The notes under the pieces: generated by a model
Told to the model about the DNA's origin: nothing
The model's database searches: none
The model's input: the letters and a program-made list of their open reading frames with translations, nothing else
NCBI GenBank assembly: GCA_947458525.1
Contig: CANHAG010000099.1
Location: 1-5,790 of the forward strand
Source: Rhodospirillaceae bacterium
GTDB lineage: Bacteria > Pseudomonadota > Alphaproteobacteria > Rickettsiales > UBA3002
DNA: 5,790 nt
Reading direction: 5' to 3'
Part shown: positions 1 to 5,652 of the stretch, in pieces
Layout: the number at the start of each line of letters is the position of its first letter
Position numbering within the stretch: position 1 is the stretch's first letter
Program-made: the position numbers and the translations under genes

Positions 1-46
1 CCTTCAACACCGCGATGATCTGCTCTTCACTGAAACGCTTCTTCAT
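1..46 (-). CDS. IS3-family transposase OrfA, N-terminus (partial)
   Basis: Only the first 15 codons are visible: ATG at 46 followed by MKKRFSEEQIIAVLK. This matches the characteristic opening of IS3-family OrfA proteins, in which (M)KKRF(S/T)EEQII starts the first helix of an N-terminal helix-turn-helix that binds the element's ends. OrfA is normally about 90-100 residues and is joined to the DDE catalytic OrfB by programmed -1 frameshifting; neither the HTH core nor OrfB is in the window. The start is well supported by a GAGGAG Shine-Dalgarno at 53-58, six bases upstream. Whether the full transposase is intact cannot be judged. Confidence 0.8.
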   Translation of the reverse strand, partial: MKKRFSEEQIIAVLK

Positions 47-52
47 GGTCTG

Positions 53-58
53 CTCCTC
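53..58 (-). promoter_or_regulatory. Shine-Dalgarno of the IS OrfA
   Basis: On the minus strand GAGGAG stands six bases before the ATG at 46. This fixes the OrfA start. Confidence 0.75.
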
Positions 59-97
59 GCCCCATCCTAGGGCCATTAGGGTTACAGACTCTACCTG

Positions 98-112
98 AAA
101 CTGACTCAGTTT
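98..112. repeat. Perfect 15-base palindrome in the IS end
   Basis: AAACTGACTCAGTTT is a perfect inverted repeat with 7-base arms around one central base, 15 bases inside the probable IS tip. It lies between the terminus and OrfA, where IS3-family elements carry their promoter and transposase binding sequence, so it could be an OrfA operator or binding site. That role is inferred from position only. Confidence 0.5.
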
Positions 113-155
113 ACGGGGAGCAGGTCAGGAGGGACATCAGACACAGAATCCCGCT

Positions 156-163
156 GGTATAAT
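156..163 (+). promoter_or_regulatory. Extended -10 promoter candidate, antisense to the operon
   Basis: The plus strand has a perfect extended -10 element, TG at 155-156, one base, then TATAAT at 158-163. There is no convincing -35 at the usual distance (the region around 134-141 reads ACATCAGA), which extended -10 promoters can tolerate. Transcription would start near 170 and run antisense into the 3' end of the ATP-grasp gene. No supported plus-strand gene follows. The match may be chance, or the promoter may be a remnant of a unit separated by the IS. Confidence 0.4.
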
Positions 164-236
164 GTTTAAGGTTGTTATTCGTTCAACTACGCAGACCCTA
201 CCAGAAAACAGTTAACACTTCGTAAACGGGCGGGAA

Positions 237-1175
237 TTATTTATACGCATTCAGGGCAAACTCAACGCGCTGGCGCAGGGTGAATGAGCGAATATCCACC
301 GCATCCACCTTTTCGGTGCGGGTAATAAGGCCGCAGCGATTGGCAATCTGAATCGCAATACCGGGGCGGGCATTGGCCTCAAGCACCATGGGGCCTTTTT
401 CTTTATCCAGCACAATATCCACGCCGACGTAACCCAGCTTCGTGATGTCGTAGAACTTGCTCGCCATCTCAAGCAGAAAGGGCCAGCGCGGAATCTGCCG
501 ACCGGCGAGGGGTTTAAGCGTTTCGGGATGTTCATTGACAAACCGGCTGCCCTGCACGCCATACATGGTGACGCCGTCGGCCATGCGGATGCCCACCCCG
601 ATGCCGCCTTTATGCAGATTGGCCTTGCCGTCGGACTTGCGGGTGGGCAGGCGCAGCATGGCCATGACGGGGATGCCTTTATAGACGATGATGCGGATAT
701 CGGGCACGCCCTGATAGGTAATCTCGTTAAAAATCGGGTCAAACCGCACCATATATTCGAGGATGGCTTTGTCAGACGAGCCCGACATGGAATACATGCC
801 GCCCAGAATATTGGTGATGTAATACTGCATATCTCCGGCTGAGACCAACTCGCCGCTGGCTTTGAGGAAATTGCCACCCATCACGTCTTTGATGACAGTG
901 ATGCCCTCGCCCCCTGAGCCACGGCAGGGCTTGATCACGAACTCTTTGTGCGGCGCAGCAATTTCTGCCACCTGCCCCGCCTGATTGATAAACTCAATCA
1001 CCCCGTAAAGCTCGGGCACCTGAATCCCCGCTTCAAGCGCGAGTTTTTTGGTGAGGAGTTTATCATCCACCAGCGGATAAAACCGCCTGCGATTATTGGG
1101 AAAAATAAAATCCCGGTTCCGGGCATTGATGCCCATGATTTTATACCGGCCAAGACTTTCGGGGAGGGTGAACAT
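237..1175 (-). CDS. RimK-related ATP-grasp ligase (alpha-L-glutamate ligase-like)
   Basis: This 312-residue ATP-grasp enzyme is of the type annotated 'alpha-L-glutamate ligase-related' or 'sugar-transfer associated ATP-grasp'. The family couples ATP hydrolysis to amide bond formation through an acyl phosphate; the substrate here is unknown. Visible elements in order are an N-terminal GINARNRD segment and LVDDKLLTKKLA (residues 35-46); the ATP-binding lysine in FVIKPCRGSGGEGI (Lys82, glycine-rich loop 86-91); PDIRIIVY (158-165); GKANLHKGGIGVGI (183-196); and the metal-binding end GVDIVL...VLEANARPG, with Asp253, Glu266 and Asn268. No signal peptide or membrane helix is seen, so it should be cytoplasmic. 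A GTG at 1235 would add 20 residues, but these are coded entirely by the heptad repeat; family members begin near the MF..LP segment, so I chose ATG 1175. No normal Shine-Dalgarno precedes it. It is the last gene of the operon. Confidence 0.88.
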   Translation of the reverse strand: MFTLPESLGRYKIMGINARNRDFIFPNNRRRFYPLVDDKLLTKKLALEAGIQVPELYGVIEFINQAGQVAEIAAPHKEFVIKPCRGSGGEGITVIKDVMGGNFLKASGELVSAGDMQYYITNILGGMYSMSGSSDKAILEYMVRFDPIFNEITYQGVPDIRIIVYKGIPVMAMLRLPTRKSDGKANLHKGGIGVGIRMADGVTMYGVQGSRFVNEHPETLKPLAGRQIPRWPFLLEMASKFYDITKLGYVGVDIVLDKEKGPMVLEANARPGIAIQIANRCGLITRTEKVDAVDIRSFTLRQRVEFALNAYK

Positions 1176-1180
1176 GGTGG

Positions 1181-1255
1181 TGACTCGGGACTCGGGACTC
1201 GGGACTCGGGGCTCGTCAAACAATCTTCGAGCCACAAGTCACGAGTCACGAGCCC
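1181..1255. repeat. Heptanucleotide-repeat palindrome A (intercistronic)
   Basis: Five tandem 7-mers occupy 1181-1215 (TGACTCG, three copies of GGACTCG, then GGGCTCG). After a 12-base spacer (1216-1227), four related 7-mers follow in inverted orientation at 1228-1255 (complements of TGGCTCG, TGACTTG, TGACTCG, GGGCTCG). A 10-base perfect inverted repeat joins 1207-1216 with 1248-1257. On the operon mRNA the arms can fold into a long hairpin of about four heptads with mismatches recurring every seven bases. The element supplies the last residues (GARDS) and the TGA stop of the 7TM gene, and ends five bases before the ATP-grasp ATG. It resembles short tandemly repeated repetitive heptamers described in cyanobacteria, as an analogy rather than by homology. 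Confidence 0.85.
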
Positions 1256-2867
1256 CGTTCTTCTCCTTCTTCTCCAGCTCCGCCAGACTACGCTGAAGCT
1301 GGCGGAAGCGGATATATTCGGTGAGTTTATAATGGTTATAGCGGCCAAGTAACATGGTGAGCGCCAGCACGACGAGCAGCAACTCGGGAAAAGCAAACAT
1401 GAGATAGCCAAGCGTGGCGTTATTCATGGCGAAATAGGCGATGATCGCGCAGAACATACTGCTGAGCCCGGTTTTAAGTGCTTCGTCGGAGCCGTATTCC
1501 TCCCACAGCAGGGTCATGCGTTCGATCGTCATGGTGAGTACGACAATGGGGAAAAGCGAAATGGAAAGCCCCACCACCAGCCCGAGCTGATTGGTGATCA
1601 TGGCCAGCAGGCTCAGCACAATCACCACCACGGTGAGCACCGAGGCGAGGCGAGGCACAAGCAGTAACTTCAGATGGTCAAAATAATTGCGGATGAATAA
1701 ACCCAGCGCCACCACCAGCGTAAAGAGCAGGATACCTGAGAGTAACCCGGTTTCACGAAATGCCAGCGCGACCAGCACCGGCATGAAGGTACCGAAGGTT
1801 TTAAGCCCCACCACCTGCCGCAGAAAGGCCAGCACCAGCCCACCCACCGGCAGCATGAGCAGCACGCCGAATACCAGCTGCGCATCAAGCGGCAGGTTGT
1901 AAAAGGAGAAGGTGAGGAACAGATCGGCCAGCTGGCCGCTTTTCCAGATGGCACGGGTGAGGGCGTTGTTGGTGTTCTGGCGCACGGCGATCATCGCTTC
2001 CGCCCGCGCATTACCCTCAAGACTGTAAAGCGCGCGGTCGCCATACCACCAGACGATATAACGGTCTTTCAGCCCGAAGCTCTGATGCACCGGGTCAATC
2101 CCCACCCATTCGCCTTTGAGATAGACTTCAAGCCACTGCATCATGGTGGCGCGGCGTTCGCCTTCGGTGAGCGCCAGCCCATGCGCAATACGGGTGGGAA
2201 TACCGTCCGCCGCCAGCAGCAGCGAGGCGATTTCCACTGCAGTGACATTCTGCCCTACCGCGTCGCGCACCAGCTGTACCCGGTCATCGGCCGCGTCACG
2301 CGCAAGCTTGGTGATTTCGCGCACGAAGGTGCGGGGCGAGGCGGATTTTTCGCGCGCCTCAGCAATCAGCGCATCCACCGCCACATATATCGGAGCATCC
2401 TGCTCACCCTCTTCCAGCTTGGGGCGGTTTTTTTTGCTGTAGGGTGAATCGGGTTCGGGTGGGGCTTCCTCTGCTGCCTGCGCAGTGGGGGAATCAAGCT
2501 CATACACCACGGCGCGGTAGAATATCGTTTCCTTACTATCCATGCGCCGTTTCGAGAACACGGCGGCGCGGTTGCCCTCGTCATCCGTCTCGGTGATCTC
2601 GTAGCCAAACCCGCGGGCGACGATATTCTCATCCACCAGCACAAACCGTTCCGAATGGTGCGGCAGCTGCAGGTTAAACACCACCGGCTTGTCGCCCTGC
2701 CGCCACGGGTTTTTCGAGGCAAGATCGACCCGTGCCTCCACATACCAGCTTTTATAGGTGGTGTCGGGGGTGAGCGGAAATTCAAGCGTGAAATGCTTAT
2801 AGAGCATCATGAAGATGCCAAGCCCTGCCAGAATCAGCGCCACAACCCATACTTGCAGGCTACGCAT
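1239..2867 (-). CDS. Inactive transglutaminase domain fused to seven membrane helices
   Basis: This 542-residue inner-membrane protein has one N-terminal helix (about 6-25), a large periplasmic domain (about 30-315), seven hydrophobic segments (about 328-508) and a charged cytoplasmic tail. Residues 200-262 resemble a transglutaminase core: ADGIPTRIAHG, then MQWLEVYLKGEWVGIDP. The catalytic cysteine is missing (the only Cys is 473, in a membrane helix) and the histidine of the usual HAW motif is Met243, while the Asp of the DP motif (258) remains. This fits the family 'inactive transglutaminase fused to 7 transmembrane helices', thought to bind rather than cut peptides. The start follows an AGGAAA ribosome site nine bases after the stop of the upstream protease gene. 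The C-terminus GARDS and the stop lie inside the heptad repeat, so the native end was probably altered. It likely bridges the periplasmic protease and the cytoplasmic ligase; that is inference. Confidence 0.88.
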   Translation of the reverse strand: MRSLQVWVVALILAGLGIFMMLYKHFTLEFPLTPDTTYKSWYVEARVDLASKNPWRQGDKPVVFNLQLPHHSERFVLVDENIVARGFGYEITETDDEGNRAAVFSKRRMDSKETIFYRAVVYELDSPTAQAAEEAPPEPDSPYSKKNRPKLEEGEQDAPIYVAVDALIAEAREKSASPRTFVREITKLARDAADDRVQLVRDAVGQNVTAVEIASLLLAADGIPTRIAHGLALTEGERRATMMQWLEVYLKGEWVGIDPVHQSFGLKDRYIVWWYGDRALYSLEGNARAEAMIAVRQNTNNALTRAIWKSGQLADLFLTFSFYNLPLDAQLVFGVLLMLPVGGLVLAFLRQVVGLKTFGTFMPVLVALAFRETGLLSGILLFTLVVALGLFIRNYFDHLKLLLVPRLASVLTVVVIVLSLLAMITNQLGLVVGLSISLFPIVVLTMTIERMTLLWEEYGSDEALKTGLSSMFCAIIAYFAMNNATLGYLMFAFPELLLVVLALTMLLGRYNHYKLTEYIRFRQLQRSLAELEKKEKNGARDS

Positions 2868-2872
2868 TTGTT

Positions 2873-2878
2873 TTTCCT
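2873..2878 (-). promoter_or_regulatory. Ribosome binding site of the 7TM gene, overlapping the upstream stop
   Basis: AGGAAA on the minus strand lies five bases before ATG 2867 and overlaps the TAG stop (2877-2879) of the protease gene. This suggests translational coupling of the two genes. It contrasts with the next junction, where a repeat occupies this position. Confidence 0.6.
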
Positions 2879-3398
2879 ATGGTTTTGCCTCGCAGCGCGG
2901 GCGCGAGGTGAAGGTACGCGACGGATCCACCGCCAGCCGCGCATGCTCCATCATATTGCGGCCAACCAGCACCGGGTAAATGAAGTTTTCGCGGTTGGCA
3001 AGGTTCACTTCTTCCTTAATCCATTTTCCGGCGAGGCAGAAGGTCATCTCAATCACCGGCCGGCGCAGATAGCCGCCGCCTTTTTTCTTGATGCGCACAT
3101 AGCGCAGAATCGCCCGCTCAAACGTGCTGGCGCTGCCTGTTTTCTCATCGCGCACACTGAATACTATGATCTCTCCTGTGCGCTTGTGCTTGATTTTCTT
3201 GCCCTCCTTGCGGATATCGATCACCTCCGCATCAATCGACGATGTCTTGGCGCCGGTATCGAGCTTGGCTTTGAAGGCTACCTCCACCCCGTCGATCTTC
3301 ACCTCCTCCACCCAGCCGAGAATGGTCGGGGGCTTGGCCAGCGCAGGGGAGGCCAACACTATCAGCATCAAAGAGGAATATAAAATCTGGCGTGACAT
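2877..3398 (-). CDS. Exported retropepsin-like protease ('ATP-dependent zinc protease' family)
   Basis: This 173-residue protein has a signal peptide (MSRQILYSSLMLIVLASPALA, probable cleavage after residue 21) and a single-domain aspartic-protease-like fold of the PF05618 type. The hallmark is LDTGAKTSSID, with putative catalytic Asp47 in a DTGA motif. Further family features are RRPVIEM (112-118), VNLANRENFIYPVLVGRNMM (131-150) and the closing VDPS (157-160). The family name mentions zinc, but the motif is that of retropepsins, which act as dimers. The protein should lie in the periplasm. The frame is open upstream to an ATG at 3515, but those 39 extra residues are Cys/Trp-rich and would bury the signal peptide, so ATG 3398 is preferred; its ribosome site (GAGA) is weak. 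It is the first gene of the operon and, with the 7TM and ATP-grasp genes, forms a recurring trio in proteobacteria. Confidence 0.88.
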   Translation of the reverse strand: MSRQILYSSLMLIVLASPALAKPPTILGWVEEVKIDGVEVAFKAKLDTGAKTSSIDAEVIDIRKEGKKIKHKRTGEIIVFSVRDEKTGSASTFERAILRYVRIKKKGGGYLRRPVIEMTFCLAGKWIKEEVNLANRENFIYPVLVGRNMMEHARLAVDPSRTFTSRPRCEAKP

Positions 3399-3660
3399 AC
3401 ACAATCTCAATTGAAAGCAGGCACAAGAAGCAGAGCCGGCAGGCGAAGTCCACCGAAACTTAGCGTGGGTGCAGAGCCAGCTGCCAAATGTATGGATGTA
3501 GCCATAGCAACACACCTGCTTTTTAGTGCATTCGTTATGCGCGGCGCCCTATATCAAAAACTACCCTGCACTTCCAGTATTATGTAAATAATCTATCCAG
3601 TGTTTGTGTGGGGAAATTTGGCTTCTTCCTGCTATTTGTTTATGCACAAATGAACTGTTA
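3399..3660. promoter_or_regulatory. Divergent intergenic region
   Basis: These 262 bases separate the leftward operon from the rightward membrane-protein gene and must hold promoters for both. The stretch 3551-3595 is AT-rich and contains TATTAT at 3578-3583, a possible -10 for the rightward gene, but I find no matching -35. No clear promoter could be assigned for the operon. I see no gene, operator repeat or riboswitch here. Confidence 0.35.
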
Positions 3661-5160
3661 ATGAGTGAGATGATGCATATCACGCCCCTGCTGCCAGAAG
3701 ACGAGTTGCTCAAGCTGCCCATACTGGCTTTGCCCGGAACGGCTGGTAATGAAGAAGTGCGCTATACGGCGCTGCAGAACCTCATGTTGCCTTACAGCGA
3801 TGCAATCCACCTTGTCTGGTGGGCATTGCTTGTGGCGACGCTGGGATTTCTGATCGTACGTTATCTTCTATGGGCACGGCTCGCGGATAATACCCTCCCG
3901 GCAGCGCCGGAACCACAGCCGCCCATGCACCGGTCAGGAATTCTCGGGATCTATTACCGGGTATTCAGTATCGGAGAAATTGACCGTGACCCCTTGCTGC
4001 GATGGGCAGGCGGCGCAATTCTGCTTGGATTTCTTGCATCTTTCTCTCAGTGGCAGACCAACCCGCAGATTGCAGGCTACGGAAACCTGTGCTGGCCATT
4101 TTTTCAGCAATGTCGTGACTGGATCTTTCTGGAAGGACTGCCCGCCAGTTACATGCAGATGATTTTTTTCATGGGGCTCTTTACCCTGATTATCACCGCC
4201 GCCTATGCACTTGCAACCCGCCGAACAGTTCTGGCACATGGTTGTATAGCTTTGTTATATATAGCGAAAGCGTATTTCACGCTGATCAATTTCAAGTTCA
4301 ACGGCAATTACGATTATTACCATACCGTTTTTGGCATCGTCTTTTTATTACTTCCCCATAAACGATTTTTTATGTCGCTCAGCATCGTGATGCTTTACAC
4401 GCTTTCTACGGTGGCAAAAATTCATCCAAGCTGGACGTTTGGCCTTTATTTCACGCCGCTTGCTCCGGGTATGCCGATTTTCCCCAATCCCATAGTTCCG
4501 CTGATGACGAATCTGGTGATTTTCATGGAAATGATCATGGCCTGGTTCCTGTTCAGCAGGCGTGTCTGGTTGCAGCGGAGTGTTTTTGCTTTTTTCTGCC
4601 TTTTCCACCTCTATTCCGGCATGATGGTGGATTACCACTATCCAACCATCGTCATGCCCATGCTGATTATCTGTTTTGGCGGCATGTTTCGACCATTCTC
4701 CCACGTGCCGCGTGACCGGGCATCGCTTCCCGGGTGGTTGCTGATGGCAGTCCTATGGTCATTACAGCTGATTCAACTGACAATCCCGGGAGATGCCAAA
4801 CTTACGCTCGAGGGAAATTTTTATGGGCTGTATATGTTCGAGGCAAACCATCAATGTCAGGTAACCATCACGAATGCGGACGGGGTGCTTCTCGAACAGG
4901 AAGCCAGCACCCGTGCCCGCAGTCGCTGCAATCCGTGGAGTTATCTAAGCCATGCTCAATACAGATATTGCCATCTGGATCCCAAGCCGGTCTTGAGATT
5001 CTCGATGATTCACAGCATCAATGGCGGCCCCTTTTATAAAATCATTGATGAGCCAGACCTGTGCAGTCTGACCTATCATCCTTTCAAACGCAATCTCTGG
5101 ATAAAAGACGCCACAACCGCTCCGGCAGTGGCGCGCCCGTTAAAAAATTACTATTACTGA
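3661..5160 (+). CDS. HTTM / gamma-carboxylase-like polytopic membrane protein
   Basis: This 499-residue protein has about eight or nine hydrophobic segments (near 48-70, 113-129, 164-186, 190-212, 219-254, 280-299, 306-320, 328-343, 358-375) followed by a soluble C-terminal domain (about 380-480). Several stretches recall the HTTM domain, the membrane part shared with vitamin K-dependent gamma-carboxylase: GNYDYYHTVFGIVFLLLP, YTLSTVAKIHPSWTFG and FHLYSGMMVDYHYP. The C-terminal domain has GNFYGLYMFEANHQC and four cysteines (399, 423, 437, 468), which could form disulfides outside the cytoplasm. Carboxylase activity cannot be inferred. The frame is open back to a TTG at 3604, but ATG 3661 is the first in-frame ATG; ATG 3670 or 3673, preceded by GAGTGAG, is also possible. 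The coding sequence looks more AT-rich than the operon. It is transcribed divergently from the operon, and any functional link is speculative. Confidence 0.7.
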   Translation: MSEMMHITPLLPEDELLKLPILALPGTAGNEEVRYTALQNLMLPYSDAIHLVWWALLVATLGFLIVRYLLWARLADNTLPAAPEPQPPMHRSGILGIYYRVFSIGEIDRDPLLRWAGGAILLGFLASFSQWQTNPQIAGYGNLCWPFFQQCRDWIFLEGLPASYMQMIFFMGLFTLIITAAYALATRRTVLAHGCIALLYIAKAYFTLINFKFNGNYDYYHTVFGIVFLLLPHKRFFMSLSIVMLYTLSTVAKIHPSWTFGLYFTPLAPGMPIFPNPIVPLMTNLVIFMEMIMAWFLFSRRVWLQRSVFAFFCLFHLYSGMMVDYHYPTIVMPMLIICFGGMFRPFSHVPRDRASLPGWLLMAVLWSLQLIQLTIPGDAKLTLEGNFYGLYMFEANHQCQVTITNADGVLLEQEASTRARSRCNPWSYLSHAQYRYCHLDPKPVLRFSMIHSINGGPFYKIIDEPDLCSLTYHPFKRNLWIKDATTAPAVARPLKNYYY

Positions 5161-5235
5161 ACGAAAATACACTTGCCGCGCGCTCAGTAAAACCAGGAAG
5201 AGTTCATTTTTATCTGATGGACGGAATCACATAAA

Positions 5236-5310
5236 TGGTGCCGCTGATAAGAATCGAACTTACGACCCCGTCATTACCAATGACGTGCTCTACCACTGAG
5301 CTACAGCGGC
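5236..5310 (-). tRNA. tRNA-Thr (anticodon GGU)
   Basis: Read on the minus strand, it folds as a complete cloverleaf. The acceptor stem GCCGCTG/CAGCGGC is perfect, followed by the D arm GCTC-AGTGGTA-GAGC. The anticodon stem CGTCA/TGACG encloses loop TTGGTAA, with anticodon GGT at 5276-5278. The five-base variable loop is GGGTC, and the T arm is GTAAG-TTCGATT-CTTAT with one G-U pair. Discriminator A and an encoded CCA end at 5236. It decodes ACC and ACU threonine codons. It converges with the membrane-protein gene and is divergent from the gene at 5404. I see no duplicated 3' segment that would mark an integration site. Confidence 0.97.
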
Positions 5311-5349
5311 CCAAATAGGCTAACCGGGGGCGTATGCCACAAAGCCTCC

Positions 5350-5379
5350 TTGCCTGCAAGTGGTGTTTTATGCTACATT
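5350..5379 (+). promoter_or_regulatory. Weak promoter candidate for the 5404 gene
   Basis: TTGCCT (5350-5355) and TACATT (5374-5379) are separated by 18 bases and give a plausible but weak sigma-70 promoter. It would start transcription about 20 bases before the ATG at 5404. The assignment rests on sequence match only. Confidence 0.25.
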
Positions 5380-5403
5380 TGTCGGAAATAAGGCGCATCA
5401 AAA

Positions 5404-5649
5404 ATGGCATCCACACAAGCTTCCTCCGGCAGCAATCCGCGCCAGAAAAAGCGCGCGGCGGCGCTTAAGCGCAATCTTGTCAGGCGTAAGGTAGCCGTTC
5501 ACCGTCTACCGTTCACCGTTGACCGTTCACCGTTTACCGCTGTGAAGGCGCCAGTCCCAAGCGCAGAAACATCTGACGTAACGAACCAGCATCAGCGCCT
5601 GGAAGATCAGAAAAACACCGCTCGGCCAACGGTGAACGGTGAACGGTGA
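5404..5649 (+). CDS. Small basic protein of unknown function, C-terminal half altered by repeat
   Basis: The frame codes 81 residues. The first 29 or so (RQKKRAAALKRNLVRRK, very basic) look like an authentic small protein; from memory, similar short basic proteins occur near tRNA genes and murA in alphaproteobacteria, which is a weak hint only. From about residue 32 the sequence is coded by the heptad repeat (VHRLPFTVDRSPFT), then an acidic/polar stretch (SAETSDVTNQHQRLEDQ), then the second repeat arm (VNGER) with its TGA stop. The native C-terminus was therefore probably replaced or extended. A weak AAGG lies about 11 bases before the ATG. The next ORF starts three bases after the stop and in the same frame. 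No function can be assigned. Confidence 0.5.
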   Translation: MASTQASSGSNPRQKKRAAALKRNLVRRKVAVHRLPFTVDRSPFTAVKAPVPSAETSDVTNQHQRLEDQKNTARPTVNGER

Positions 5650-5651
5650 AC
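5497..5651. repeat. Heptanucleotide-repeat palindrome B
   Basis: Six tandem 7-mers fill 5497-5538: three perfect GTTCACC units alternate with the variants GTCTACC, GTTGACC and GTTTACC, and a degenerate unit may precede them. After an 85-92 base interval, three perfect copies of the complement GGTGAAC occupy 5631-5651, preceded by a degenerate GGCCAAC. The interval also carries AGGCGC (5546-5551) facing GCGCCT (5595-5600). The right arm gives the stop of the 5404 ORF and ends one base before the ATG at 5653. The layout parallels palindrome A with an unrelated unit sequence. The perfect right arm and degenerate left arm suggest unequal ages or ongoing unit exchange. Confidence 0.85.
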
Positions 5652-5652
5652 C

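Larger units (their letters stand above)
1..127 (-). mobile_element. IS3-family insertion sequence, left end (partial)
   Basis: This is the outer end of an insertion sequence that continues beyond the left edge. Read on the minus strand, the probable terminus begins at 127 with TGACCTGCTCCCCGT, which has the TG start and G/C-rich tip usual for IS3-family inverted repeats. About 80 bases further in lies an OrfA start with a good ribosome binding site. The exact boundary is inferred, because the other end and any target duplication are outside the window. The IS407-like subgroup is suggested by the style of the end and of OrfA but is not proven. The element is co-oriented with the operon at 237-3398 and lies just downstream of it, so read-through from the operon could reach the transposase. 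Confidence 0.75.

Noticed and set aside
162..215. 17-codon ORF starting inside the -10 element
   Set aside because: The ATG overlaps the -10 hexamer and could not be on a transcript from that promoter; there is no ribosome site.
528..842. Plus-strand ORF over the ATP-grasp gene
   Set aside because: It is a shadow frame of a well-supported ligase; its composition (His/Asp/Ala-rich) is typical of an opposite-strand reading.
1176..1235. GTG start giving a 332-residue ATP-grasp protein
   Set aside because: The 20 extra residues (PSPESR-type) are pure translation of the heptad repeat, there is no ribosome site, and the family homology begins at the ATG at 1175.
2655..3383. 242-codon plus-strand ORF across the protease and 7TM genes
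   Set aside because: It lies opposite two recognised families and across their junction, with no domain features of its own.
3399..3515. N-terminal extension of the protease gene
   Set aside because: It would put 39 Cys/Trp-rich residues ahead of a clear signal peptide; the frame is simply open into the intergenic region.
3604..3660. TTG start for the membrane protein
   Set aside because: No ribosome site precedes the rare start codon, and ATG 3661 lies shortly downstream.
5161..5235. Rho-independent terminator between the membrane-protein gene and the tRNA
   Set aside because: There is a T-run near 5207-5213, but no stable hairpin precedes it on either strand.
5236..5310. tRNA gene used as an integration attachment site
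   Set aside because: No duplicate of the tRNA 3' end and no integrase is visible in the window.
5497..5651. CRISPR array
   Set aside because: Units are 7 bases, directly abutting, and inverted in the second arm; there are no unique spacers.
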